Shown here: positions 32,921-43,925 of the stretch, in pieces
How positions within the stretch are numbered: position 1 is the stretch's first letter
How the letters are laid out: every line of letters starts with the position of its first letter
Assembly (NCBI GenBank): GCA_021234155.1
Contig: JAJEKV010000006.1
Location: forward strand, 14,214,902-14,278,901
Direction: 5' to 3'
DNA length: 64,000 nt
Source: Isoetes taiwanensis
Lineage: Eukaryota > Streptophyta > Lycopodiopsida > Isoetales > Isoetaceae
The notes under the pieces: model-generated
Databases searched by the model: none
What the model was told of the DNA's origin: nothing
Seen by the model: the letters and a program-made list of their open reading frames with translations, nothing else
Program-made: the position numbers and the translations under genes

Positions 32921-34993
32921 AACAAAAAACATAGGATCCTTACTGCAAGAGCGGATGGTAGAATGAAGCTGCAAGTCATCAAAGAAAAACAGAAAAATAA
33001 ATACGTTCACTTCTTGTACTTTTCTAAAGCTTTAGATAAAGTCAAGTTTGGAGATATCTTCAAGTCTGTCCTTATGAGGTATTTTGGCAATACTGGCCTA
33101 GATATTTGGCAATCTACTATTTTAGGATGGCGGTATTCGGCTAACCTTAAGGACATTTTCTATAGACCTAAGTTGATCTTTGCTGAGTCCACTATATGTA
33201 ATTGCCCTTGTGGCATTCCTGGTTTAAAAAAATATATTGATCCCAGCATTGGTCATATTAGGACCACAGACTTGAAGATTGTACATAATAAAACTCTTAG
33301 GAACTGGTTTTCCCTTGGACTTAATCACATCCCTGATTTTCCCTTCACTTTGGAAAGATTCAAATTGGAAATGTTTGAAACTGTTGAGCAATTTTTTGAT
33401 GTGCACAAGATTACCTTGATGGATGTTGATAGTAGCATCATTGATGAATGTAAACGGGCTATATTGAAAGAAACTAAATGGCTTGCAAAGACCTTTATTG
33501 GAAAGAATGCTGGTTATCAAAAGAAATTCCATATTATGGATGAGGATGTTGGTAGGAACATTAACTGGTTGGTTGATAATCTATACATTGCTGCAGTGGA
33601 TAAAGCAGCCAATAATTCATCCTTTATCTGCCCTGAGCACATCAGAGAGGCAGCTACTAAAAGACTTAACAGCACAGATTTCTCCAAGTGTTATATTGAG
33701 CAGGAACAATTGGTTAATAATATCCTGGAGGATGTTAGAAGATTACTGGGTGATGGCCACTGTTCAAATACCAACTTACCTTACCTTTTAGGGATATTTA
33801 AGGCACACAAGTCTGACTATAGGTGGATCACAAACGCCCATGAAACCATTTTTTCTACTGTTGCTTCTATTTTGGCTGCTGGATTCAGTCTTATTACAGA
33901 AGTATGGCCATCTATTTGCTGGGATAAATGCAAGGCTGCAAACATGTTTATGACCAACAAGATCAGAGCTTCTTTTGTAGTCAATTCTATATATGATGTA
34001 GTTTGTAACTTGCCAACTAAGATTTCGGATGTCTTTGTTGCTGATATCACTAAATGCTATGAGAATATCCCTTTGGAGGGTGATGATGGTATTTGCCAGG
34101 TTTTGGAAGATGTTATTAAACTGACCTGGAATTATAAGAAGAAGGAAAATATTGGAACTGATATGTGGTACCATATTAACAATAATGGCAGTGTTGCTGT
34201 TGTATGGAAGTCCCAAATTCCTGAAGGTAATTATTGGGCTAGACTAAACAAGGACACCTTCACCCAATTAAATAACTGGTTGTTAAACAGCTGCTATTTA
34301 GCCATGTATAATGGAATATGGAGGCAGACTAAAGGAATCCCGATGGGATTTGCATCAAGCCCAGGATGGTGCAACATGTACCTAGCCTGGTTTGAGTTCA
34401 AGTTTACTATGAGATTGATTGCACAAGGGAAATTGCATATGGCTGCTGAGTTCAGCAATATTTTTCGTTATATGGACGATATTTTAGGAATAAACAATCC
34501 TCATATTAGAGGATGCTTGGGCATTCCAGAATGTGATAATGATGGTATGCAGCTCTACAATTTGAAGCTGTTGGTTATTAAGGATGAAACCATATATGAT
34601 ACAGGTTGTACTTCCACGGGTAGACGTGTGGATTTTCTTAATATGAGCATAGAAGTCTTTGCTCAGCATCTTGGAATTTATGCTACATACAGGTACGACA
34701 AAAGATGTAAGCTCCCCTTCACTGTTTCAAGGTTTATTCATGCTTGCAGCTGTCGGCCATATTTAATGGCCTGTAATGTTATTCTTTCCCAAATACAGCC
34801 CTATCTATATGTGCATAACAATCCTATCAGAGCTGCTGGGGATATATTAGAGCTTATGAACACTTTTATTTGCAATGGTTTCCAAAAGAAGGATGTATGG
34901 CACAAAGTCACCAAATTTCTTCATGAGCAGACGTTTCCAGGCCTGAACTACGACATCGGAATCCTCATTTTCGAGCTCAACAAGTACAGATAA
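32921..34993 (+). CDS. Element 2 Penelope-like reverse transcriptase, 690 codons
   Basis: Begins at the acceptor TTGTAATGCAG|AACAAAAAA; an ATG overlaps the acceptor (32,915), so unspliced initiation there is also possible. Exactly as long as the element 1 RT exon. Numbering from 32,915: CPC block then GHIRTTDLKIVHNKTLR, VDKAANNSSFICPEHI, LPYLLGIFKAHKSDYRWITN, catalytic Asp of VADITKCYENIP at 377, GIPMGFASSPGWCNMYL, YMDD at 519-522, VDFLNMSIEVF and YRYDKRCKLPF. The catalytic triad is intact and there is no stop or frameshift, so this looks like a recently active copy. No endonuclease domain is found downstream (it ends ELNKYR). Confidence 0.92.
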   Translation, partial: NKKHRILTARADGRMKLQVIKEKQKNKYVHFLYFSKALDKVKFGDIFKSVLMRYFGNTGLDIWQSTILGWRYSANLKDIFYRPKLIFAESTICNCPCGIPGLKKYIDPSIGHIRTTDLKIVHNKTLRNWFSLGLNHIPDFPFTLERFKLEMFETVEQFFDVHKITLMDVDSSIIDECKRAILKETKWLAKTFIGKNAGYQKKFHIMDEDVGRNINWLVDNLYIAAVDKAANNSSFICPEHIREAATKRLNSTDFSKCYIEQEQLVNNILEDVRRLLGDGHCSNTNLPYLLGIFKAHKSDYRWITNAHETIFSTVASILAAGFSLITEVWPSICWDKCKAANMFMTNKIRASFVVNSIYDVVCNLPTKISDVFVADITKCYENIPLEGDDGICQVLEDVIKLTWNYKKKENIGTDMWYHINNNGSVAVVWKSQIPEGNYWARLNKDTFTQLNNWLLNSCYLAMYNGIWRQTKGIPMGFASSPGWCNMYLAWFEFKFTMRLIAQGKLHMAAEFSNIFRYMDDILGINNPHIRGCLGIPECDNDGMQLYNLKLLVIKDETIYDTGCTSTGRRVDFLNMSIEVFAQHLGIYATYRYDKRCKLPFTVSRFIHACSCRPYLMACNVILSQIQPYLYVHNNPIRAAGDILELMNTFICNGFQKKDVWHKVTKFLHEQTFPGLNYDIGILIFELNKYR

Positions 34994-35040
34994 GCCTTTT
35001 TATCATGCCAGTTGCTCATTCTCAGTAAAAACTTTTTTAG

Positions 35041-35131
35041 TTGGCAGGAGGGTCCCTTTGCTAGCAAAGGGGTCCTCCGGCCTTATTTGCTAGTATATTG
35101 GACCCTGTCTGCCTTCCGGAAGGAGGCAGGG
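35041..35131 (+). other. Element 2 3'-terminal double hairpin
   Basis: GGAGGGTCCCTTT-gctagc-AAAGGGGTCCTCC (35,047-35,078) pairs along 13 bp with two wobbles. Then GGACCCTGTCTGCCTTCCGG and AAGGAGGCAGGG (35,099-35,131) forms a second hairpin ending at the TA junction. TTTGCTAG at 35,086-35,093 can also pair with CTAGCAAA of the first hairpin, as in element 1. Confidence 0.75.
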
Positions 35132-36306
35132 ATATATATATAAATTCTACTAGGTTACTTCAATTCTCAGTATGCTTAACTATAGTATATTTGTCCTTGC
35201 TTAAATAAACAATCTTATACTGTGATCTCCAGTTTTGGCTGCACCATTGACCTTTGTGGTTCTAATGGCCCCGCCCTTAATCTTGTTTTATGCCTTATAT
35301 TCTGAAAAATGCTGCTCTAATGATGTACTGCTCTGGATACTACACTTTATGCTATGATAAAGGCTTAATGCTAATGCATATACTGGCATACCAATATTTG
35401 TTGATGAGATTTTATTATCATGTCTAGTTTTATGAATAATATTCCTTGCTGTGGTATGTCCACCATGTAGTCTAATCTACATATGTGTTTTTCGAATATT
35501 TACTGAGAAATCGAGGCCATTTATTTAATATTATGGGTAACTAGTTTCTATACTGTGGTTTTCTGTGTTAGCAGTACATTGCGCTCCTGGGATCTTATTG
35601 ACCCTTCCCTTAGTCTAGTTTTATACCTTTAATTCTATAAGAAATTATTCTTAGTTTATGTTGCTCTATGCACCATATTGTTTCATTATGGTAGAACTTT
35701 AATACTAATGCATATTTGCTATGGTCTGGCCAGGGTTCCCTAGGTGAGACATGTCCACCATGATATCCATGCCACTTAGATTTTATTTGGTTGCAACAAT
35801 GTTATATAGATTGGACATGATCTAATGTTCATGTGGTTTTAATTTGGCATTAAAATGCAACATTTGCAATTTAGCACATGTCTATTATGTCACAAAAATT
35901 GTCTAATATTTTCCATAATATTTAACTTAATATCCCGATATCTTTTACCTTCGAAAAAGTTTTGTATTTAAGCTAACCCTAATATCTCACTTTGTAAAGT
36001 CGGGTACCCTAAGTCCTTTGCCGGAAGTGAGCGCTGCTGCATCTTCATTCTAGACATGGCTCCTGGAAAAGTACCACCCACGGTATAATATTAGGACATG
36101 ATCTGTTGCTAGCTGGATGAGATGGCCTTAAATCTGACCCTGGATTTTTACGGTTATGGATCGATGGCTCTGGTCAAGATTTATCAATCTTGTAACCCAA
36201 ATCAGCTAAGATCGTTTTCCATTAAGCTATTAGGTAATGTGATTTACTTTTCTGAGGCTCTACTATAAATGAATGTATTTCTTACCTCATTTGCTGTGCT
36301 TGCATT

Positions 36307-36630
36307 ATGGCTGGGCGTCCTGAAGGCTCCCAGAACAAAGGTCTTACCAGAGGAAAGCTTATAGAATTGCTCAGAAGGGCTGGCATTGAGCACCCCAGCC
36401 CGCAGCCTTCAAAGGCACAACTGCTTGAGTTATGTAAGATACACAAAGTGGATCCTAATGGGAAAGCTGCTTGCACTATCACTCAATATATTCCTAGTCT
36501 GCAGCCATGTGCAAATGCTTCCAAAGCTAAGGAAATCCCTGCTGAAATCCCTGCTGAAAACATTCAGTTTGTTGCTGATTCTGCTGATGAGGAGGACGAT
36601 TTCTCTGATGGAGATATTCTGCTTAATCAG
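36307..36630 (+). CDS. Element 2 ORF1 exon (intact 3' copy): AT-hook/SAP-like protein
   Basis: 108 codons from ATG to the donor CTTAATCAG|GTTTACC; unspliced, the frame would run on to a stop at 36,684. N terminus AGRPEGSQNKGLTR contains GRPEGSQNK, close to the GRPxGSxNK AT-hook of plant AHL proteins. It is followed by GKLIELLRRAGIEHPSPQ and PSKAQLLELCKIHKV, a SAP-like pattern of two helices. The C-terminal part is acidic (DSADEEDDFSDGD). Element 1 has the same order. Such a protein would be expected to bind AT-rich DNA in the nucleus; binding to the (TA)n target is my inference. No ORF2 follows this copy. Confidence 0.65.
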
Positions 36631-37330
36631 GTTTACCATTTGTTCTTATTATTTCCCATGCATTACCTAGATTCATGTGTATAATCCCTTAGTTCTTCTC
36701 ACTACCTGGTAATATTATACTTCTGTGATGCCATCTTGGATGAATTGTGCTGACCATCTATTTCCTGATTCATGCTAATTATTTCAACAATACTGATATC
36801 TAAATACAGTAATTTAATTAGGATCATACTGGCATATTTGTATATGTATCACATGATCATAATTTTGTTTACCTCTATTGGCTGTGGTCTGTCCTGATAG
36901 GTCAGATAAATAGCACTGATACCTCTTCCATACAATGATATTTCTACATGGACTATAGGCTTATTTGGACTGTATTCTTTATTTGTAAGACATAATCCTG
37001 ATTAAGTTTTGTTCTAATTCTTATGGTATGGTATTGTAGTTTTAGGTATTGTTTAATGTAGTGTTTGGCCTTCCTGTTTGCTGTACCCTTTGGTAGTTTA
37101 GCTGCATATGTTAAGTTCCAAGGTAATATACCATTATTTTGTTTTATAGATAAGTTCATATTTGTTATTTTGAATAGTCTATCTCTTAGTTTATGCTCCT
37201 TTGTACCTAGTTTTTCCAATAGTTCAGAAATATCCAGATATATTATCAATGTTTTTTATCATATCTACTGCTGTTTTTAAACATTACTGAACATAAATCT
37301 GCAAAATCGTAATGGATTTATAGCTCATTT

Positions 37331-37441
37331 GGGTAAAGGGCGAAAAGCCAAAGATGTTTTTAGCTTACCTGCTAGTCAATTTCAGTATTACCCTGTAGGC
37401 TAATATCTGATCTGTTTGACTGCAGGTAACCAAACATCTTT
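37331..37441 (+). ncRNA. Conserved structured RNA motif, element 2 copy A'
   Basis: Same helices as at 30,643-30,751: AAAGATGTTT (37,350-37,359) with AAACATCTTT (37,432-37,441), and TTACCTGC with GCAGGTAA. The apical region differs from copy A (CAGTATTACCCTGTAGGC against CAAGATACCACAGGGC), so the loop varies while the stems do not. Confidence 0.8.
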
Positions 37442-37736
37442 TTCCCAATCTCGTATGGTTGTGGTTTGTTGGTACATATTATTGATCTATCTCAATTTAC
37501 AATGGTCTATTGTACTCTATATTGTTTTAAGTTTGTTCTTAAAACTCTCCAAAGGTATTTACCTATCATTACTTGTTGTTTGTATGGAATAATAAATTTA
37601 CTTCATTATCTGGTCCTGCTTAAATTATGAATCTCTAAGGCCTCCCCTTTGGGGTCAGATAAGTCCAATAGTTTAAAAGCTATTTGGATGATTAGTCAAA
37701 CCTTTAGTTTTTTCTAGTTTGGTTTTTTCTAGTCTA

Positions 37737-39490
<1,754 letters not shown>

Positions 39491-39535
39491 CATAAAATAA
39501 TTGTATATATACAAGTTTTTGTACTATCAATGGGT
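39491..39535 (+). mobile_element. TA-rich transposon terminus
   Basis: TAATTGTATATATACAAGTT followed by TTTGTACTATCAATGGGT. The latter matches, inverted, the sequence at about 55,757-55,785, so it is an element end and not chance AT-richness. Confidence 0.5.
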
Positions 39536-40925
39536 CTATAAACTATGGTTTATTAACATCTAGGAGCAAAAATCCAAGGATAAGAATGGCACAAATTGCA
39601 TTACGCATCTAGTTCCTTGCCTTATAATCATTCAATGAAGCTCACCATTCATTAGAACTTCTAGCGAATCAAGCTCACCATTGTTTATCACAACTTGTTC
39701 ATCCACATAATAAGAAAGAATTAATGGTCCTCTTCTTGGGAACTTCAAAATTGTTGGAATTGGTAATTCTCTTGGACTCCACATCATCAATAGCTCTAAT
39801 ATTTTTACTATAGTTGCCAGTGATTGCAGATCAAATACATGGAGTGTAGCAAGTCGACTGGTCATTTGTGATAGAAATTCTTGTGTAAGAAATTCTTGTG
39901 CCAGCTCTACTGCCTTTAATATCTTCCATTCTTAAGAATATCAAAAAGATCAGAATCGTGGACGAACAACACCCTTAATAAACTGTCTTTAATTCCCAAT
40001 TGTGGCAAGCATGCAATATTGCATAAACAACTATATATCTAGGCGACCAAATGCAGCAGACAGCAAACGGCACATTGTACAAAAAGACTGACATTTTCCT
40101 AGAGGCAAAAAGTCTGTCGTCAATATCCAGCAAAGTTTGCGAAGGCAGATTTTCATATTTTCATAATAATGTAAATAAGGAGATGAAGAAATCCTAATTG
40201 TTAGGACCATAAACAGCATAATTTTCTTTGAATTGAGGTGATAAGGCATATTGCAATATTTGATGCATTCCAAACATCAACAAAACCATTCTCATGCCCT
40301 GTGAAGAAAAGACATTGGTTTGGTTGTCTAGCCCACCTATATAGCTAACCGTTGAACATTCCGATAGTGATTGGCCACTTTATTCCACATGGCAAAGATA
40401 ATAATTATAAAGCCCTTGGGAAAACATCGTAGCTCATAGCTCACATGAAAGCTCCTCAACAGTGTTCACAATGATCATACCCTGGAAAGTATATTCGCAA
40501 CTTTTCCACCCTTTTGAATGACAAAAAGTTTGCTAGCACTCATGTGGTTTTGTGAAGGGCAGCCTATAAGGCACCGACTCTGAAACTGTTCTTTCATGTT
40601 TTCCATCTAAGACATTTGTTATGTCAACCTCTTCATAAAAATTAAGATTTCCTGGGGATGTATATTCCCTGCATTGGTACTGATGCAATGCAGTAAATGT
40701 ACATAAGCAAAGCCACCGTCCGAACAAAGAACCAGACGGCTTTCATTATATGCAGCATATCATCCTATGTAAGAATGACTGCAATTACCTGCACACCATA
40801 AGCACCAAGCCAAAGCTCTGACATATATGGTTTCCACAAATTAAAAAGATCTCTTTGATCAAGCATGTTTCAGATGAGCGAACTCATGCAAATGCAAAAT
40901 ATGAAACATTGGCAAATTAAAAAAA
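39536..40925. other. Gene-like debris, unrecognised
   Basis: Minus-strand ORF pieces such as SPRELPIPTILKFPRRGPLI (near 39,770) and DVWNASNIAICLITSIQRKL (near 40,250) look exon-like but belong to no family I recognise. Confidence 0.25.
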
Positions 40926-41207
40926 AAAAGCGTTCGCCTTCATAGTTTCCTATCATGGATGTGGTGACCTTAGCATGGGAACCAATAACAGCAAGGGTGC
41001 CTATTTTGCCTTAGTGAAAGGTAGAGTCCTTGGCACCCAATTAGCCATAAGGTCCAGTTCTTGGGTCCCCATCATACACGCCTAGATGCATTTGCATTGT
41101 AATTAACTGGGTCAGTGTATAATCCAGGTGTGCTTCTGTGAGCTTCCCTTGTTGAATTGCTCCCATTGCATAGCGCGCAAGAAAACTTCCACAGTTGAGA
41201 TTTAGTC
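40926..41207 (-). pseudogene. GH3 beta-D-xylosidase fragment (BXL type)
   Basis: Minus strand, after an acceptor GATCCAG. It reads LNLNCGSFLARYAMGAIQQG, then ALxLNITMQMHLGVYDGDP-like text (LTQLITMQMHLGVYDGDPRT), GPYG, and after a stop LAVIGSHAKVTTSMIGNYEG. These correspond to the plant beta-xylosidase blocks GLDLDCGxFLxxHTxxAV, TVQMRLGMFDG, and the IGPNANxTxTMIGNYxGxPC start of the C-terminal GH3 domain. The enzyme trims xylan and arabinoxylan in the cell wall. In-frame stops (after PYG, and in STFH*G) and the loss of both ends make this a dead piece about 90 residues long. Confidence 0.8.
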
Positions 41208-43056
41208 CTGGATCAACAGATTAAGCAACTTCTTTTAAAAACAAATGCACGGCCATAAGAACATCTATGTTTGCCTACTGTTTCTTTCTACGCCTGTACT
41301 TTGCTCTTTAGAGTCCATTATGCAGTAAGCCTAAGTCCTAGCATAAGAAATAGTCACCATTTATTCATGTTAAACCAATAAGGCTTCTGAATGAAACTTT
41401 ATCTGACGTAGTGCCCATAACATTGATCTATATCTATTGAACATATTCCAATAGTTCAATATGACATGTTCTTTAGCAACGAGATAACTGTCTGCATTTG
41501 GATACCTCTCAAAATTCCGGGAAGTGCTCTACACAACCATAATGAAAATATATATTCCTAAGATAATCTGCAATGAATAAAAGACTATGCATTACATGAA
41601 ATGACTTAACTGATAATTTGAAAGTGGACAGGCCTCCTGTTTAAACAGGGCATTTGAAAGCGGCGAATAAAAAATGACCCATTCAGCTCTACAACAAAAT
41701 CATAAAGAATAACAGCACACAAGGTCTATCATGTCACCTAAGTTGCTCTATCTATATCAGTTACATTTTAACGCTAGTTGGTTCAGAAATAGAACATGAA
41801 ATACATACCGGTGAGTTAGCTCACCTACTCCGGCCTCAATGTGCAGTGCAAGATCTGCTTGTTCTAAAAGAATTGCGACTTGTCTAGAGAGTCTACTATA
41901 AAGCATTCTCCAAGCTAGTATACAATGATTTCGTGGCATTTAGCATTCTAATACTAGTACCATATTGTAAAAAAAAAACCCTCCAACAAAGAAGATTCTC
42001 CATTTCCATCTCTACAGAAGAAGCCTCCTCGATACCTGGATATATTGATCAAAAGATGTGGGGAATGAACTCCTTTGAGCTTAAAGTTGTATCTTTATTG
42101 TTATTAGTGCTTGGGGGCTGAAGTTTTGGCTGTGAGTACCCCACTGCAACCAGATCAAAAAGCCACGCTGCTGTAAGTTCTACATCCTGGCCAGAACAGA
42201 AAACTTTTCGTAGCATACCACAAAAGCACCAAACACAAGCTTTAACCTCGAAATAACATTCTGCAGCAGAAAAGCAGATGTATCAGTTCTTGTAGACAAA
42301 TTCATGAAAATGGATGGATTAGCTATGGTCTTACCTCTCTGCAACCAGATGTTATTCACACAAACATTCATGCTAAGAAGGGCAAGTGCAAACCAATAGG
42401 AACGATTAAATGGACTGTATGAAATATTAAACTTCACCAGCTCAAGCAATCCAGAGCTACTGGATTAAATGTGGCCTGAGTGCTCACGCCATATCGAGCC
42501 CTGGAACGGAGCAGAGCAACAGAAATTTCAGAATTCACACGCCGCGTCTACCACTGTTCCAGCACAATTACTCCATGGCATGCACCATATGAACGACATT
42601 GGCATGCTGGCACCATGCAGTACAGGCTTGAAAAAATAGCTTAAGATTCTCTCACCTAAGCAGCCACACTCAACCTCCATGCCAGAATAGTTCCATCCTT
42701 TAATAATATATACAGACTAGTCTTAATACAAAGTGCCAAGTGCATAGTTTGCGCAGATCGCAATTTCAGGAAAGTATGCTATGAAATCTGCAATTAGGTC
42801 GAAACAAAGCCAAGCAATTAGGTGGCAGCCAAGCGAACTTTCTCAATGCTTCTCACTTGCCCTGCCATTATATCTGCAACACAACAGAAACACATAAATA
42901 ATAAATAATCGTGATATTCCGCAGGTTTTTCATTCATTCAGATGTAATATATGCATTTTGGCTAACCTACTTACTTGCATGATGCAAATGATTTATTCTG
43001 GAACACATTTGTGTAGCCTGTTGCAGATCAATACAACTGAATCTTTGGATATCACA
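41208..43056. other. No gene firmly recognised
   Basis: A possible last exon on the minus strand at about 42,811-42,872 reads IMAGQVRSIEKVRLAAT then stop, following a TTGCAG acceptor; family unknown. The rest shows no supported gene. Confidence 0.3.
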
Positions 43057-43410
43057 TCAGGAGGGACCAGACCTTGTAGTGACTACTTCAGATTGTAATG
43101 TCTTCGCAACATCCATAAGCTTCTGCACATGCGCATTGCTTGAAGGGTCAAGAAGATCTGTTTCTGCAACATTTGCAGCAAAGATCACTGGCTTCATTGT
43201 AAGCAAGCAAAGCTGCTGAATGGCTCCAACAAGAGCGCATGCAAGATCACAAGAGTGCATGTCTAATGTTTGTTGCATAAAGTTCTTATGAGGTAAGGAT
43301 ATCAAAGCTATTGTAAGCAAGCAAAGCTGCTGAATGGCTGGTTTCTCGTCATCAGGTAATGCAACTGACCTTGCAGGTCTACCAGCCAACAAGAGCGCAT
43401 GCAAGATCAC
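43057..43410 (-). pseudogene. YchF/Obg-like ATPase (OLA1 type) fragment with internal duplication
   Basis: Minus strand: LLAGRPARSVALPDDEKPAI then QQLCLLT, an inserted run, then AIQQLCLLTMKPVIFAANVA, ETDLLDPSSNAHVQKLMDVA and LQSEVVT. This is the segment of YchF/OLA1 proteins (P-loop ATPases that bind ribosomes) containing the family's NVAExD-type nucleotide-base motif, here NVAETD. The G1/P-loop and the TGS domain are absent. QQLCLLT appears twice because about 115 bp are duplicated: the GCAAGCAAAGCTGCTGAATGG stretch occurs at 43,201 and 43,315, and a neighbouring AAGAGNGCATG block recurs to 43,445. The duplication keeps the frame but inserts about 30 foreign residues, so the product would not fold normally. 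Confidence 0.8.
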
Positions 43411-43925
43411 AAGAGCGCATGTCTAATGTTTGTTGCATAAAGTTCTTGTGCTAGTAATCATGCATATAGGAAGGATAACATACAAAACGATTTTATAGTT
43501 GGTAAAACATATGCAAAACATGAATTTTCTCCACTTGTTGCTAAATACATTGCCGCTCCCCTCATTGAAATCACCTATGGTGTCACTTTTCATATTCAGT
43601 AGTATGCTTTGAAAAACCAATGGTACAATTATCCGTACTATGTTCAGAATCATAAAAGCGGATAATAATGATATGCTTATTCATTGAAGTTGTATATTCA
43701 TTACAGGCCCTACAATGTAGCTAGATAAAGGAGGTAGACTCATCTGCAGATGATTGTGGGTAACAGCATATACAACTATGTACAATCATTGATCTGGTCA
43801 GTTTAATTGGGCAACCGGCTCAGGCAATTCTTTTCTCAATTTGATCTTGAAAAGTACCTGCCATAAAATTCAACCCAATATAATTCACTGTTCTGTTGCA
43901 AGTCAAAACAAGTTCAACTTACCTC

